DNA from: Gautieria morchelliformis
Lineage: Eukaryota; Basidiomycota; Agaricomycetes; Gomphales; Gomphaceae
DNA: 64,000 nucleotides
Assembly: GCA_015179125.1 (NCBI GenBank)
Contig: WHVA01000148.1
Span: forward strand, 124,001 to 188,000
Direction: 5' to 3'
The notes under the pieces were generated by a model that had not been told where the DNA came from, did no database searches, and worked only from the letters and a program-made list of their open reading frames with translations. This document shows positions 45,528-58,279 of the stretch, one piece after another. Both the position numbers and the translations under genes were made by a program. Numbering within the stretch: the stretch's first letter is position 1; each line of letters opens with the position of its first letter.

Positions 45528-47200
45528 GCTTCAAGCCGAGAGGTTCGGGGGTCAGATATCAGACAGAGGGACTGAAGTAGGAGGATCTAAGTCAATATCT
45601 GAACTGAGGAAATAGAATACATGATGGGGGGTTTATATATGAAAAGCAGGGCTTAGCAAAAGGGCATCAATGCCCTGATCAAGCAGATAAGAAAGATAAG
45701 GGACAATCAAACAGGAATGGTATGGAGGTTAATCAAAAAGGTCATGTGATACAGCATATATGAGTATATAATATATATTATGCTGTTCATACTAACTTCT
45801 CCTGTACATGACATTGTCTGCACTGTGATAAATTACCTCTGCTAATCATGCGCAACAGACATGCCAGATGGGACCAACAATGCCTTGGTTGTTAGTGCTA
45901 CAACACACCATGATCAAGAGTGCATCTATTGATACTAAAACATATTCACTCTGATGTAGTTTCACAGTGAGGATGAAGCTCACAATAAAGGTACCGCTGG
46001 TCTGAAGATGTCAAAGAAACACATATTTGTAACCACATTTGCAAGGGGCTGGAACTTCAAGAATTAAATTAGGCGCAGTATCTTAGTCAGCAGATATCAG
46101 AGGGATCTTTCTATATTTAGTAATTAGTGCTTCAATTGACATCCTTGGCTCCCGTTCGCATTTTCTTAGAAAAAAGTCCCACTCTTTAACTTAACCATGT
46201 CTGTGACACCTACATAAGTCTGTAAGCTTTTTGATGGCAATGTCAACCTCTTCCATTAGGTTTGAGGCAGGATTTGTATGCACTCGAGTACATCAACAAA
46301 GTGCAATGTGTGAAGATACATGTGGTCATGAATATCACACAGGAATGGCTGTTACTGGAGAGGAGAGTGTGAACAGTTGTTTCCATTGAGGAAATGGATG
46401 GAATTGATGTCCCTTCCCAGATTGACCTTCCATTCAAGGTCAACTTGTGTTATGTCTTCCAGGACAATGAAAATAGCTTCTTTGTCCTGGACCTTATGCT
46501 GGGTGGGATTTATTATGAATATCACACAGGGATGACTCTTACTGAAGAGGTGAACATGGAAAGTTGTTTCCATTGAGGAAATGGATGGAATTTATTCTTA
46601 ATGTGATCATCAGATTTAAAAGAATAGATAATATTCTTTTATGCTCAGGGACTGGGGATGCTACAGTCATCCTAATGTGCGGTGCCTGTGCAGGCTGATT
46701 AAGCTCAGCCTGGTGTATTGTACTCAAGGCCGTCAATCACATGATTGGGTCAAGGAGAAGACAGGGTCAATTTAGATCAGGAACAAAGGTTCCAAAGCTT
46801 TTGCTTTTGGAACAGTTTAGTAGACAGCAATAGTGAACTCAACAATGAATCAAATACATTTGTCCCCTTACATCTTATGAAGTGAACATGATATGTTTTT
46901 ATTCAGAATTTCCTTATGTCTTAAATTGTAAACAAAAGGAAGAAGTCTTCGCCATTTCCCATAGTTTCAAATGATTACTGGATTTGCTCTTTTTTCATTA
47001 TTTTTTGCTGTGGGTTATGGTAAACAAAGAGCATGCATGACATCTCAGCATGCACAGTTAGCCAAAGGGCACAATTGTTGGTAAGCACAAATTTGCAAAT
47101 TTGGCATTTTGAGCTGGCTTATGGACACCATAATATATCCAACGTTTAAAATGTGGATGGAGTCTTGCAGTATGACGCGGAGAACGCACTTTTAATATTT
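45528..47200. other. Unassigned AT-rich stretch
   Basis: No gene seen over about 1.7 kb. Open frames are short. One diverged tandem pair is described separately. Confidence 0.35.
46328..46592. repeat. Diverged tandem duplication (unit about 188 bp)
   Basis: ATGAATATCACACAGG begins a similar stretch at 46328 and at 46515. Both copies run on to TTTCCATTGAGGAAATGGAT. About 80 bases of each copy are clearly related. Confidence 0.7.
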
Positions 47201-47202
47201 TA

Positions 47203-47463
47203 AGCGTTTACAGGCAGAACAGCACGTTTACAGACAAGCCAGCGCGCTTACAGACAAACCAGCGCGTTTACAGGCAAGCCAGCACGTTTACAGACAAGCC
47301 AGCGCATTTACAGGCAAGACAGCGCGTTTACAGACAAGCCAGAGCGTTTGCAGCGCATTTCCAAAGTGATCGGCGCATTTCCTTTAATTTTTGAAGTGTA
47401 TACAGACAAACCAGCGCGTTTATGGAGTGATCAGCGCACTTACAGTGACCAGCGCGTTTACAC
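47203..47463. repeat. 20-bp minisatellite (GCGTTTACAGACAAGCCA)
   Basis: About nine to ten imperfect copies of a unit near GCGTTTACAGACAAGCCAGC, with variants GCACGTTTACAG and GCGCATTTACAGG. The end is more diverged (GTGATCAGCGCACTTACAG). Confidence 0.85.
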
Positions 47464-47514
47464 CATGGACCTTGAGTCGGAGTCGGTCATTGCTGTAAAT
47501 GGACAATTGGACAG

Positions 47515-47760
47515 GACGCCTCCTCGCACGCACCCTCGCACGCATCCACGACGCCGCTCGATCCTGCCACCTCCCACGCTACCACCTCCACGCGCCACCA
47601 CACGCCCCCTCACACAACGCCGCTCGACGCTGTCACCACACACGCGCCACCTCGCACGCACCCTCGACCCGCTCGATGCTGCCACCACACGCGCGCCACC
47701 TCACAGACACCCATGACGCCACTCGACGCTGCTATCACACAGGCGCCACCTCGCTCCGCC
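47515..47760. repeat. GC-rich imperfect tandem repeat
   Basis: Repeated blocks of the form CGCCACCTCGCACGCACCCT with CGCCGCTCGAYSCTGCCACC, unit about 50-60 bases, four to five copies. It produces Thr/Pro/Arg/His open frames on both strands that are not convincing genes. Confidence 0.65.
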
Positions 47761-48740
47761 CGCCGCCTGCGCTTTATTCCCCGTTGCCGTCCCCGTCGCC
47801 TTCTGGCTCTCCCACGGACTCGCGCGGTGACGCGCCTGTCGCGGCGCTGGAGGCGGAGGCGGAGTCCGAGGAGGTAATGGGGTCTGCGCCCCGCTTGTCC
47901 ACGTTGGCGCTGGCGTAGAGCTCCGCCCTGTCGCCGGGTGCGTATGCGTCTGTCGGTGTGCGGTCCAGGTCTGCGTCGGCGCTAGGATCAAGATCGGGCG
48001 CGGGCGAGGGCTCGGTGCACCACCGCACCGCGTGCTCCTGCACACTGGGGCATGTTCCAGATGCGGTGGCGATGCGGCCATGCCCTGGCGTGTGAGAGTG
48101 GGGGACGATAGCGCGTCCTGCGCTCCTGCTCCCAGGCGACCCGGCCGCCGACGTGTGCGCGTGGGGTTGTGAGGAGTCGTGGGCGAGCGGGGGGAGTCTA
48201 ACCGTGCGGAGTGGGGCGACTCGATCCTTGGGCGCGGGTGCGGGTGCGAGGGTGCGGGTGCGAGCGAGGGAGCAGGAGTGAGCGTCAAATAGCGCCGTGG
48301 AGTTACATAATTCTCCCTCTCATGACACCCTACCACCACTATCCATGAGGACACAGCAGTTTTATTTTGAGGGGATTATGGTGGACACATGGCTTGCCAG
48401 GGCTCAGCCTATACTTCCCTATGCACCATATGCACCTTATGAAGTGTCTCATTAATTTTAGAGATACCATCTTGCATCCCAATATTGGGCCTCAAAGAGT
48501 TCAGATACTCTGACTGAGTGACAGATGTGCAGTACAAATTGCACATGAGCCTGTTTGAATCTGCTGCTGTGACCTTTTCACAATATCTTTCAAATGCTGT
48601 CGGACTCTCAGCCTGACCCAATTTGCCTCAAAGCACATGTTACTGTGAGAAAACTCAACAATCTTCTCTCTTGGTTCTATTACCAGTAAGAGTTTTCTGC
48701 TCAGTAGGACTAGGCTGATCTAGTGTATAAGATACAGTCC
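47761..48740. other. Unassigned stretch, GC-rich then AT-rich
   Basis: The GC-rich part to about 48290 is open on both strands because of composition. A minus-strand open stretch at 48409-48621 (FERYCEKVTAADSNRLMCNL) looks somewhat protein-like but has no known motif. Confidence 0.3.
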
Positions 48741-48744
48741 AGTT

Positions 48745-48850
48745 GTGTTATGTCTTGGGATCTTGCTTTGGAGCGCAGCACCCGGTTGGTGAAGCAGGCG
48801 GCCCGTCCAGACTTGAAAAAGGACAGGGCCCAGTGGATATACGCTATAGA
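48745..48850 (-). mobile_element. Ty3/gypsy gag scrap
   Basis: The minus strand encodes IHWALSFFKSGRAACFTNRV, clearly related to the gag of gypsy element 2 (IHWTLSFFKSDRAARFANKV, coded around 30709-30768). It is a short broken fragment. Confidence 0.75.
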
Positions 48851-50650
48851 GCTCGACGCGTCGAATCCGTTACCGTTGCCCGCGTCGTCCATATCCGAGT
48901 CAACTCGGAAAGATCTTGGATGAAAAGGGAGCAAGAGTTCAGTACGTCGAGGAGAGCGGGAAAGTGTTTGGGAGCAACGACAGGTCCGTAGAGCAAAAGA
49001 CCGAAGCTAGATGGGCGCAACTCCCGGCGACGAGACCGGTGACCCGCCTGAGGACCGACGCTGACATGGGCCCTGCGATCGCGTCCTGCTCGCCCCGGTC
49101 CACGAATGACGTGGGGCAACCTTTAATTTTGGTTTTATCCATGAGACGACACCGTGAGACCTGGGGAGTACCTAAGTACCTCCCAGCTGCAGCGGTAGAG
49201 GGTCAGCCACGTTCCACGAGGTTAGCCAGTGTCCCGCCGGGAGTCCTCGACCTGAGTACTGGCCTGCGAGTGGTTCCAGCGCATTCCTGTCATTATCTTC
49301 CACCATGACTGATGCATCAACACACGGTCCGAGTCAGCAGCTGTATAGAAGCAGCCTGAAATAGGGACTGAGTATGGACAACAGTGCTGAAATTGATTCA
49401 GTTCCAGCACCCGAGACAAGTAATTTCACCAGGATGTCTCTGGCAGTGCCCAGGTTCAAGCTATTTCATGAACAGATACATTCCGAGAGCAACGCTGCAA
49501 AATCACACAACATACCAGACCAGAAGACGCCTCACCCTGCTCCAATTCGGCTTCTGCGTCTCCTGCCTCACTCGACATGTCATCAATCAGTGCGGTCGTG
49601 GCATCAACGACAGTCTGGACTGGGGCCTCGAACGCAAAATCACGAGCCAGGACCTGCCCAGGTATACGTAACGGCCCAGGAATCTCCTTCGCTTCAGGTG
49701 CCTATCTATCCGTTCTCCAGCACCGACCATACATATATATATCCATCTCCACGGATAGATGGACGAGCTTGCACGAATACCATGTACCTCAGTGCTGATA
49801 TGGGCATGCGGCACAGCCATGGGACTCCCGATGTCAACCCCAATCGAAGCCGGCGGCGGATCCCCATTGGCAGTCCGATGACTGCAATTCTTCCTGCGGA
49901 GATGAGTCAGGATGAGGCTACGTTCATCTCCTCACAAAGGGATGCGATGGAGACGGATGCGGCGGCGTAGGAAGCGACGGTGAGGAATACCCACGCAAGT
50001 GGGAGAGGCTCTCGCCGAAGGGCAAGATCGTCAGGATCACTGGTAAATAGCCACATGCTTCTGGTCCATATCTCCGTTCCCGCGCCCTATGCCCTCTTCC
50101 CCTTGTTCATACCGATGTCACTGCTCACGTCTGCGTTGCATATGCTGTAGTTTATGTCCGCTGTCAACGCGCAAATTGAAATCCTAGGGTAATTACAAAG
50201 GGTCTCTCCTCGGACTTCTTCAGTATTGCTTACCGGTGCCGTAAACCTCCTGGATTCTTGTGGGTTTGAAAAGGTGTCTGCGGTCCGTGCGCTTGGCGTG
50301 GTGCGCTATCGTCAACGATGACGTTGAATTAAAGTTCACTGCCGGGTGAGATAGTATTTTTGGCAATAGATTGAGTTGAATTATGTTAGTGATTAGCTTC
50401 AATAAGGTGTGGTCTGATTGTAAAAGAAGCTGTGATCGACTTTTGAATAGCCAAGGGTGCTTCACGTGGTTTTCGGCAAGCGGCACTTGGAACTTTTGAA
50501 CTGTTATCATGCGCGCGGTGGCTATCTTACGCACAGGCTCCATCATTTAAGCCCCACTCAAAGCTCTGCAAACTTCAACTTGCTTCACAGTTTGGACTTG
50601 ACCACATACGTATCTGTCCTCCATCCATCAGTCCTATCACAATTACAAAT
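48851..50650. other. Unassigned stretch
   Basis: No supported gene. A 198-codon open stretch at 49374-49970 (plus) has no recognisable motif and overlaps others in different frames. A TATATATATA run lies near 49731. Confidence 0.3.
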
Positions 50651-50653
50651 CAT

Positions 50654-50938
50654 GCCCAGAGAAATTGATGCAACCAATGCTAGCTTTACAGTAAGGCAAG
50701 GAAGTTTATGTGGATGATACTTGACTTAGTGTGATGCTGTGCAGGCGGGGGAAATCATCTGGGTGAGATACCCAGACTCTCAAGACTGGGTCCAAGCGAC
50801 CTTTTATTCATATGGATTTTCAACCACAGTACATTGCCATTTCATTCAAGTTAAGTCTACATGTCTCACATATGTTTCCCTTCATCAGAGGGTTCGCGGT
50901 AGGCGAAAGACCAAGATCGGGGTTGTTGCTATATGAGT
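50654..50938 (+). CDS. Possible small three-exon gene
   Basis: MPREIDATNASFT is followed by a GTAAGG...GTGCAG intron (about 50692-50742) and then a segment GEIIWVRYPDSQDWVQATFY. A second GTTAAGT...CATCAG intron (about 50849-50890) leads to a basic end RVRGRRKTKIGVVAI. The middle segment recalls Tudor/Agenet-like strands that bind modified tails, but it is too short to be sure. The right flank is the PIF/Harbinger left end. It could be chance. Confidence 0.3.
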
Positions 50939-51358
50939 TGGGGACGCTTACAGGACGCGTGTCCTATTTCCATGGAAAGATGTCACGGATTCTCCGTGAT
51001 TTGGAGAATAAACTATAATGACCAGACATTTGAATTGTAATACTTGCAAGCAAAATAGGACTATCCCAATTATCAAGATAACCTCAGGAATCGCCTCGCA
51101 GGCCAATAAGACCCGTGACAGAAATAGGGAGGAGGGGAGAATGCAAGTGAGATACGCTGCGCAGCTCATGTCATTCCAGGCGATAGCTGTTTGTAAGATT
51201 TCATTGAATGGATACCTCAGGTAAGACTGGGATAAGGAACATTGGATGGAACAACATATAAGACCGCACATGCGCTTTGCAATTACTCGTTGGCGAGAAA
51301 TTTCATTACTCAGAGGGCCAAGTGAACGATGGCGCGCGAAGCTGATAGTTCCTAAAAT

Positions 51359-53022
51359 AGGGCTGATCACAGTAGAGGATTTGAGTAGGATTTGATGAGG
51401 ATTTGACGGAGGATTTCGATTTCTTTAGAACACCCGACAATGCCCCGAAATCGCGATTTAACTGTGATTAGCCCGATTTGAAACTGGATTTGAGTGGATT
51501 TGAGCAAGGTGATGCCGGACACGGCAGGATTGAAGTTCTCAACCGGCAGACGGCTCCATATACGTCTTTCCATCATGACCATCATGACTGCAAGGAACGA
51601 GCTCACCGACACCCTCGTTCAGCACCTTATGTTGGAACTCGTTGTAGAAGAGGACACTGAATTGGATGCTTACTTATATGACACAGCGTCCGAGAGCTCA
51701 AACTCAGATGTGGAGAGGTTATTAGGGTCTGATGAGCTCGTTGAAGTGCTAAAAGACTTGCATTCTCGCCGGTATCTTCAACCAAGGGTTGACATCAACA
51801 AACTGATGTCTCTTCTTTTGGTAACTCTTGCGGAGTACAAGCACACACGGCCGGAGTTTTTTCGCCGCTATTTGCGAGTGTGGCCAGAAACCTTCGATTC
51901 ACTTCTCGAAAAGATCTGTAATGATGAAGTTTTTTTGAACAACTCTAATAACCATCAGCTGCCAGTGGAACCGCAAGTTGCTGTTACACTTTACCGGTTT
52001 GGTCACTTTGGAAATGCCGTTAGTGTGCAGGAGGTAGCATTGTGGGCAGGATGGGGTTTTGGGACAGTCGATCGGTGCACACGGCGGGTCATGAAAGCCC
52101 TATGTCGAACACAATTCCGCCGAGTTGCTATCAAGTGGCCGGATGAGGTAGAAAAAACACGAGCAAAAGACTGGGTAGAGGAGGTCTCAGGTCCGGAATG
52201 GCGTGACGGATGGCTCATGGTAGATGGCACTCTCGTGCCTTTATTCCAACGCCCTGGATTTTACGGTAACACATGGTATGATCGCAAAAGTAACTACTCG
52301 ATGAATGTGCAGGTGAGTTATTCATCGTATGGCATTGAAGTGTCGCTAACTAGCCTACAGCTCATTTCAATTCCTGACCTCCGAATTATTGACTATGGGG
52401 TAGGTTTACCAGGGAGTCAGCATGATTCCCGGGCATGGAATGAGACTCGGTTGCCCAAAGAACATGCCTCTTTGTTAGAAGTAGGTGAATGGGTATGGGC
52501 AGATTCAGCATACCCGCTCCAGAAGTGGTTGTGCACACCATACAAAAAGTACGCAACACAGTTTGATATTACAGGTTTCGAGGGTGTCATTTTTGATATA
52601 TGTACAGACCAGAAAAGGACACACCGGATAACAGACATTTTAACTACTGGGTTTCAAGAATTCGTGTTAAATCCGAACATTGTGTTGGATATGTCAAAGG
52701 CCGGTTCTGCTCGCTGCGGGGCTTGCGCATTCAGATAAACCAACCCCAGCATCTGAAATTCACATCGCTCTGGATCACCGCCTGTATAGCTGTACATTGC
52801 TTCGCAATGACTCATGAGGCTGGCCAGGACATCACTGCAGATGAATTCTTCCGTGAGGGGTTACGCATTGTTGCTGAAGAGAGAACAACGAGCGTGGAGG
52901 TCAATATAATAGACCATACTGACGATGAGGTGTCAAGGGATGTTACGCTCCTTGAGGGAAGAGTGAAGCGTGAGCAGCTGAAGGGGTTTCTCTTAGAAAG
53001 ACTCCACACAGAGTCTCATAGC
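51359..53022 (+). mobile_element. PIF/Harbinger transposon, left half
   Basis: It starts AGGGCTGATCACAGTAGAGG, a 26-base end that recurs exactly at 59605-59630. Next come subterminal repeats of GGATTTG (51377-51510) and the transposase gene. AAT lies just left of the end (51356-51358). The half stops at the 5' LTR of copia B (53023), with the last five bases ATAGC being the copia's target duplication. The other half is at 59605-61365. Confidence 0.85.
51575..53022 (+). CDS. PIF/Harbinger transposase (DDE_4), 3' end displaced
   Basis: A DDE transposase of the PIF/Harbinger superfamily that cuts and reinserts the element. Exon 1 is 51575-52312 if the ATG of MTIMTARNELTD is used; an in-frame ATG at 51494 lies in the terminal repeats. 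Intron 1 is 52313-52360 (GTGAGT...CTACAG), exon 2 52361-52548, intron 2 52549-52607 (GTACGC...TACAG), exon 3 from 52608. The first acidic residue is in WLMVDGTLVPLF, the second in GVGLPGSQHDSRAW, then WADSAYPLQKW, and the third probably in RVKSEHCVGYVKGRF. The C-terminus LLERLHTESHS reaches the copia insertion. If the inverted segment is turned back, the next codons give a stop after YLE, so only three residues and the stop are displaced. It looks otherwise open. Confidence 0.85.
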
Positions 53023-53520
53023 TGTTGGGTGCATTTATGCTCCTGCACCAAAATCAAGCATAATATATCCAATTTGTTGTGTGGCCTTCCAATTTCTTCT
53101 CACATTGTTCTTGTATTATGCATCCATTTCTCTGGTTATTTTCGAAATTTTCCACTCATTCCTTATCTCTCTATTTCATCTTGTTATTCCTACTTTTACA
53201 AGCGGCTGCACCCAGCGGAGTCTGAAATGACTTCGACGCGCGAGCTCTTGGGCGCTAAAGGGCCGGGTAGTAGTACATGCGCAGTGGAACACATTTCCCC
53301 CTCTCTCAGTGACCACTAAATTCACTGAGAGAGGCAAGTAAATTAGTCTAGTAGTCTTTACATTTATTGACCTAGAAATCCTCTGTAGTGAATTGATTTC
53401 TAGGTAGTGTATAATATATTTATAGTGACCACTAAATTCACTGAGAGAGTGAATTGATTTCTAGTCTATTCTTTTGAATAACAAGTCCATACCTACTGCC
53501 TATAATTCCTGTCCTCCACA
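53023..53520 (+). repeat. 5' LTR of copia B
   Basis: TGTTGGGTGCATTT to CCTGTCCTCCACA. It contains a 13-base stem-loop at 53300-53334 (CCTCTCTCAGTGA / TCACTGAGAGAGG), shared in form with the LTR of copia A. Confidence 0.92.
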
Positions 53521-56500
53521 GGGTTATGGGCCCCGGAGACACTTCTGAGAAGCTGTTGGGTGTTGAGAAGCTTGCTACTGATGGAAGTAATTGGCCATTG
53601 TGGCGAGCCACTCTCATCAGCTATTTCGAGTCCAAAAATCTGCTCAAGCATGTAGAAGGGAGAGTCACTCGACCTCCTGATCCTCCAGTCATGCCCCCAG
53701 GCCATATTCTAACAGAAGCTGAGGAAACTCAGATGGATAAGGCTGAGGAGAAGCTGGAGAGATACCTTGCTAGAGAAGGACAAGCCAAGACCCAAATCAT
53801 TGTCTCAGTGTCAGAGTCATTAGCCCTGATGCTACAGAAGCAGAAGACAGCAAAAGAGACTTGGGATGCACTGGTCAATGAGATGACCAAAAAGCCCAAG
53901 ATGGTCCTCACCAGCCTGCAGAGACAACTCCGCAGTATGAGATGTCCTGAGGATGGAGACTTGAGAGATCACTTGGACAAGGCCCAAGACCTATATGCTC
54001 GTCTTAATGAGATGGGAGCTAGAGTTTCTGAAGAAGAATTCATGGACATCATCCTTGCGTCACTTCCACCATCCTATGAGGCAGTCATGAACGCCCTTAC
54101 CACTTCGCTTGAAGAATGCGGGATGCCATTGGTCCCTGATAATATTATTAGGGTACTAAAGGCTCAGTATGACAGGAAGAAAACACTCCCGCAAGAAGAG
54201 CAGGTGTTTATTGGTTCATCTACTAAGAAGGACCAGAAGGGGCAGAAGGCGCATGTATGCACCAACTGCAAAAAGCCTGGACATTCCATCGAAAATTGCT
54301 GGGCTAAAGGAGGTGGTAAAGAAGGCCAAGGACCACGTCAGAAGAAGAAAGCCAAAGGCAAGAAGAAGAAGAAGGGTAAAGCAAAAGCGAATGTTGCCGA
54401 AGAAGAGTCTACTTCTGAGGAAAGTGGTGATGGGCATCTTGCCTTCACCAATTTCGATGAGTGCTCTAATTTCAATTTGAGCACATCCTCAGGAGTTATA
54501 GTCATACTCGACACCGGAACGACATCGCATATGACTCCTCACAAAAATTTATTGAGGGACTACTGTCAATTCTCACAGCCGAGGACTATCCGAGCAGCCA
54601 ACAAAGGTACTTTTGATGCCTTCGGCTCAGGACTGCTCGTATTATCCAATAAGGTTGGAGATAGAACAGTAGAAGTCACGTTGCAAGATACATACTATGC
54701 ACCCAAAATTGCTGCTACCCTCGTCTCGATCGGTCGGTGCGATGATGCTGGCTACGACATTCGACTCGGTGGCCAGAAATGCACAATATCTAACGCTACC
54801 GGAAAGGTATTGATGCAAGCACCGAAGGTCAATGGTTTATATCGACTAGACCTCCAGTCACCAAGTGCTCAAGCCCATATGTGTTTATCTGCCATGGAAA
54901 TTCATCAAAAGATGGGGCACATCTCGCAGAAGTCCCTACAACATCTATTAAATCATGGCATGATATTGGGCATTGAACTGAGCTCCACAGGCGATAGAAT
55001 TGTCTGCGATGCGTGTATTCAGGCCAAGATTGCACGCAAACCTCTTCCTCGAGAACCCAGAGACCGAACATCAAAATTCGGTGACAGAATTTATTCTGAT
55101 GTCTGGGGACCTGCAAGACACCTCACGATCGATAAGAAGTCATATTATGTCTCCTTTATCGATGACTACTCAAGAGAATCGGTGATCTATCTCATGGCGA
55201 ACAAATCAGAAGCATTCTCAAAGTACAAGCTCTACGAGGCTTTAATGCTTCGACAGAGAAATGTGCACATCAAAGCACTTGTTTCTGATCGAGGGGGCGA
55301 GTATATGAGCTCTGAATTCGAACAGCATCTAGCCAAACAAGGCACGAAGCATCAGTTGACGGTACACGACACACCAGAGTCCAATGGTGTTGCGGAACGC
55401 CTGAACCGAACCCTCACTGAGAGAACTCGTGCCATGCTGCTAGAATCAGGCCTTCCTAAGATATTATGGGGCTATGCGATACAGCATGCCAATTATCTTA
55501 GGAACAGGACGCATACAAGAGCTCTACCAGATAAAACGCCCTACGAGATGATTCACCATGAAAAACCGAATCTCAAAGACATTCACGCGTGGGGAACTGA
55601 AATTTATGTTAAAATCACTCAGGGAGATAAATTGGCAGCTCGTGCCAAGAGAGCTCGTTGGATAGGAATTTCTGCGCAGAGCCATGGTCATTATATTTAT
55701 TGGCCTGACTCGCACAAAGTTTCTGTCGAGGGAACGTTGTGTTTGATTCAGAGATGAAGAAGGGAAAGGTCCCAATCATTTCTATTGAGGAATCCAAGCT
55801 ACCCACGTCTAGAGAAGAGAAGAAGGCCATTCCGGCATCAGTGCCTGTGCCCGGTCGCTTAGTCAGCGAAGAGGCAAAGATCGAAGAAATTGATGAAAGT
55901 GCACCGGAAGAATATCTTGAAAAACTGCAACCTATTCAGGGAGTTGATGACAGACCTAGAGAAGCTGAACCGATAAGGAGAAGCGAAAGGATCCGTCAAC
56001 AACAAGTGCAGCCGGCCCCATCAGGTCCCGTAACAAGATCTCAAACCCAGAGACAAGCTGGCGCACATATGACTACGCTAGCTTACGAGGACGTTGAGGA
56101 CCATAAAGAAGATTTATTCGACCAAGAATTATCCTCCGAGATTGATGGCATCAGTAGCTATGAGTGTGCCATCAGTGCGTTTCTAACCGACGGTCAAAAC
56201 AATAACAAGGCGCCGGATTTGAATCAAATTGAACCTAGCAATGCAGACGAAGCTCTGAATAATCCTATATGGAAGAAATCAATGGACAAAGAGTATGAGG
56301 CCCTAATCGACAAGGGAGTGTGGGAACGAGCCAAATCACCTCCTGGAGCCAATATTGTCGGTAATAAATGGGTCTACCTTTGGAAGCGTAATCCAGAAGG
56401 GAAACCAATAATGCCTAAATCGAGAATGGTCGCCCAAGGCTTCACACAGAAGTTTGGAGTCGACTATGATGAGACATACTCACCTGTTGCTCGGTTATCC

Positions 56501-57782
56501 TCCCTACGGATCATATGCGCCATTGCTGCTAGGAATGACTGGCCTATCCATCAAATGGACGTGGACTATGCATACCTCAATGCTACGTTGCCCGAACCTA
56601 TTTACATGAAGCAGCCGTATGGATATGAGTCAGGAGACAAAGGCGAAGTGCTACTTTTGAAGAAAGCACTCTACGGCCTCAAGCAATCTGGAAGAGAATG
56701 GTACAAACGTCTAAGTGGTGAATTCCACAAGTTAGGATTCACTACGTCAGCCACAGACGGGGCTGTATTTTATAGACGTGGCGGAAAGGGGCATGTGATC
56801 ATTGCAACAGCTGTGGACGACCTTACCATCACAGCTGAGAATCAGTCAGTCCTGGACGAAGTCAAACGAGATCTTGCTCAGATCTTCAGTATGAAAGATC
56901 TAGGCGAGATTCATTGGCTATTGAATCTCAAAATCGAAAGAGACTGGCAGAAGAAGACCATTGCAATTTCACAACCTGCATACATCGAGAAGATCATCAA
57001 AAAATTTAATCTCGAAGATGCAAAGACTTATGCTACGCCTCTTGATCCAGCCGTAAAATTATCTAAAGACCAATGTCCTTCTACAGAGAGAGGCAAGAAA
57101 GCCATGTCGAAGTTTCCATACAGGCAAGCTATAGGATCACTGATGTGGGCGGCTGTAGCCACTCGACCTGACATTGCATTTGCGGTGTCATTACTCTCGC
57201 AATTCCTCGAAAATCCAGGTGGCACACATTGGAATGCAGTCAAACGTGTCTTCAAATATTTGAAAGGCACGAAGCATTACAAGCTCACACTTGGAAGAAA
57301 TCGAGACGGCTTGATGGGGTATTCAGATGCGGATTGGGGTTCACAGAGTCATAGGCGTTCGTATTCGGCATACTTATTTCAGATTGATGGAGGCACTGTT
57401 TCATGGAGTTGCCAGAAACAGTCGATAGTAGCCCTCTCATCAACTGAAGCCGAATTCGTCGCCCTGACCCATGCGGGCAAAGAGGCTCTTTGGATGCGCC
57501 ATTTTATTTCTGAAATATTCCAACCACTGAACAGACCCATCCAAGTTTATTCAGACAATCAATCAGCCATTGCCATCACGTATGGCACCCAACAACACAC
57601 GAGAACCAAGCATTTCGACATCCGATTATATTTCCTTCGAGATATAATCAAAAATCAACAAGCCAAGCTCGTTTATTTGCCAACCGAACAAATGTCGGCA
57701 GATATCCTCACTAAAGGACTTCCTAGTCCTAGAGTGAAGATTCTCAACGAGCAAATTGGAATATATTAAGCTTGAGGGGGCG

Positions 57783-58279
57783 TGTTGGGTGCATTTATGC
57801 TCCTGCACCAAAATCAAGCATAATATATCCAATTTGTTGTGTGGCCTTCCAATTTCTTCTCACATTGTTCTTGTATTATGCATCCATTTCTCTGGTTATT
57901 TTCGAAATTTTCCACTCATTCCTTATCTCTCTATTTCATCTTGTTATTCCTACTTTTACAAGCGGCTGCACCCAGCGGAGTCTGAAATGACTTCGACGCG
58001 CGAGCTCTTGGGCGCTAAAGGGCCGGGTAGTAGTACATGCGCAGTGGAACACATTTCCCCCTCTCTCAGTGACCACTAAATTCACTGAGAGAGGCAAGTA
58101 AATTAGTCTAGTAGTCTTTACATTTATTGACCTAGAAATCCTCTGTAGTGAATTGATTTCTAGGTAGTGTATAATATATTTATAGTGACCACTAAATTCA
58201 CTGAGAGAGTGAATTGATTTCTAGTCTATTCTTTTGAATAACAAGTCCATACCTACTGCCTATATTCCTGTCCTCCACA
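57783..58279 (+). repeat. 3' LTR of copia B
   Basis: 497 bases. The right-hand junction is followed by ACAAC, the complement of the bases outside the right end of the solo LTR at 61366-61863. Confidence 0.92.

Larger units (their letters stand above)
53023..58279 (+). mobile_element. Ty1/copia element B, full-length and very young
   Basis: 5257 bases on the plus strand. LTRs 53023-53520 (498 bp) and 57783-58279 (497 bp) differ by one single-base gap that I can see. Gag-pol runs from about 53526 to 57769: gag with CCHC knuckle (CTNCKKPGHSIENC), protease (VILDTGTTSHMTPH), integrase (VSDRGGEYMSSEF), reverse transcriptase (GFTQKFGVDYDETYSPVAR), RNase H (QSIVALSSTEAEFVALTH). It looks nearly whole, with about one break. 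The flanking five bases do not match (ATAGC left, ACAAC right); see the inversion finding. It is a sister subfamily of copia A with clearly different LTR sequence. Confidence 0.95.

Noticed and set aside
47348-48354. Several long Pro/Thr/Arg-rich frames
   Set aside because: They are caused by GC-rich tandem repeats and are open on both strands.
49374-49970. 198-codon open frame
   Set aside because: No recognised motif or splice support; composition does not differ from overlapping frames.
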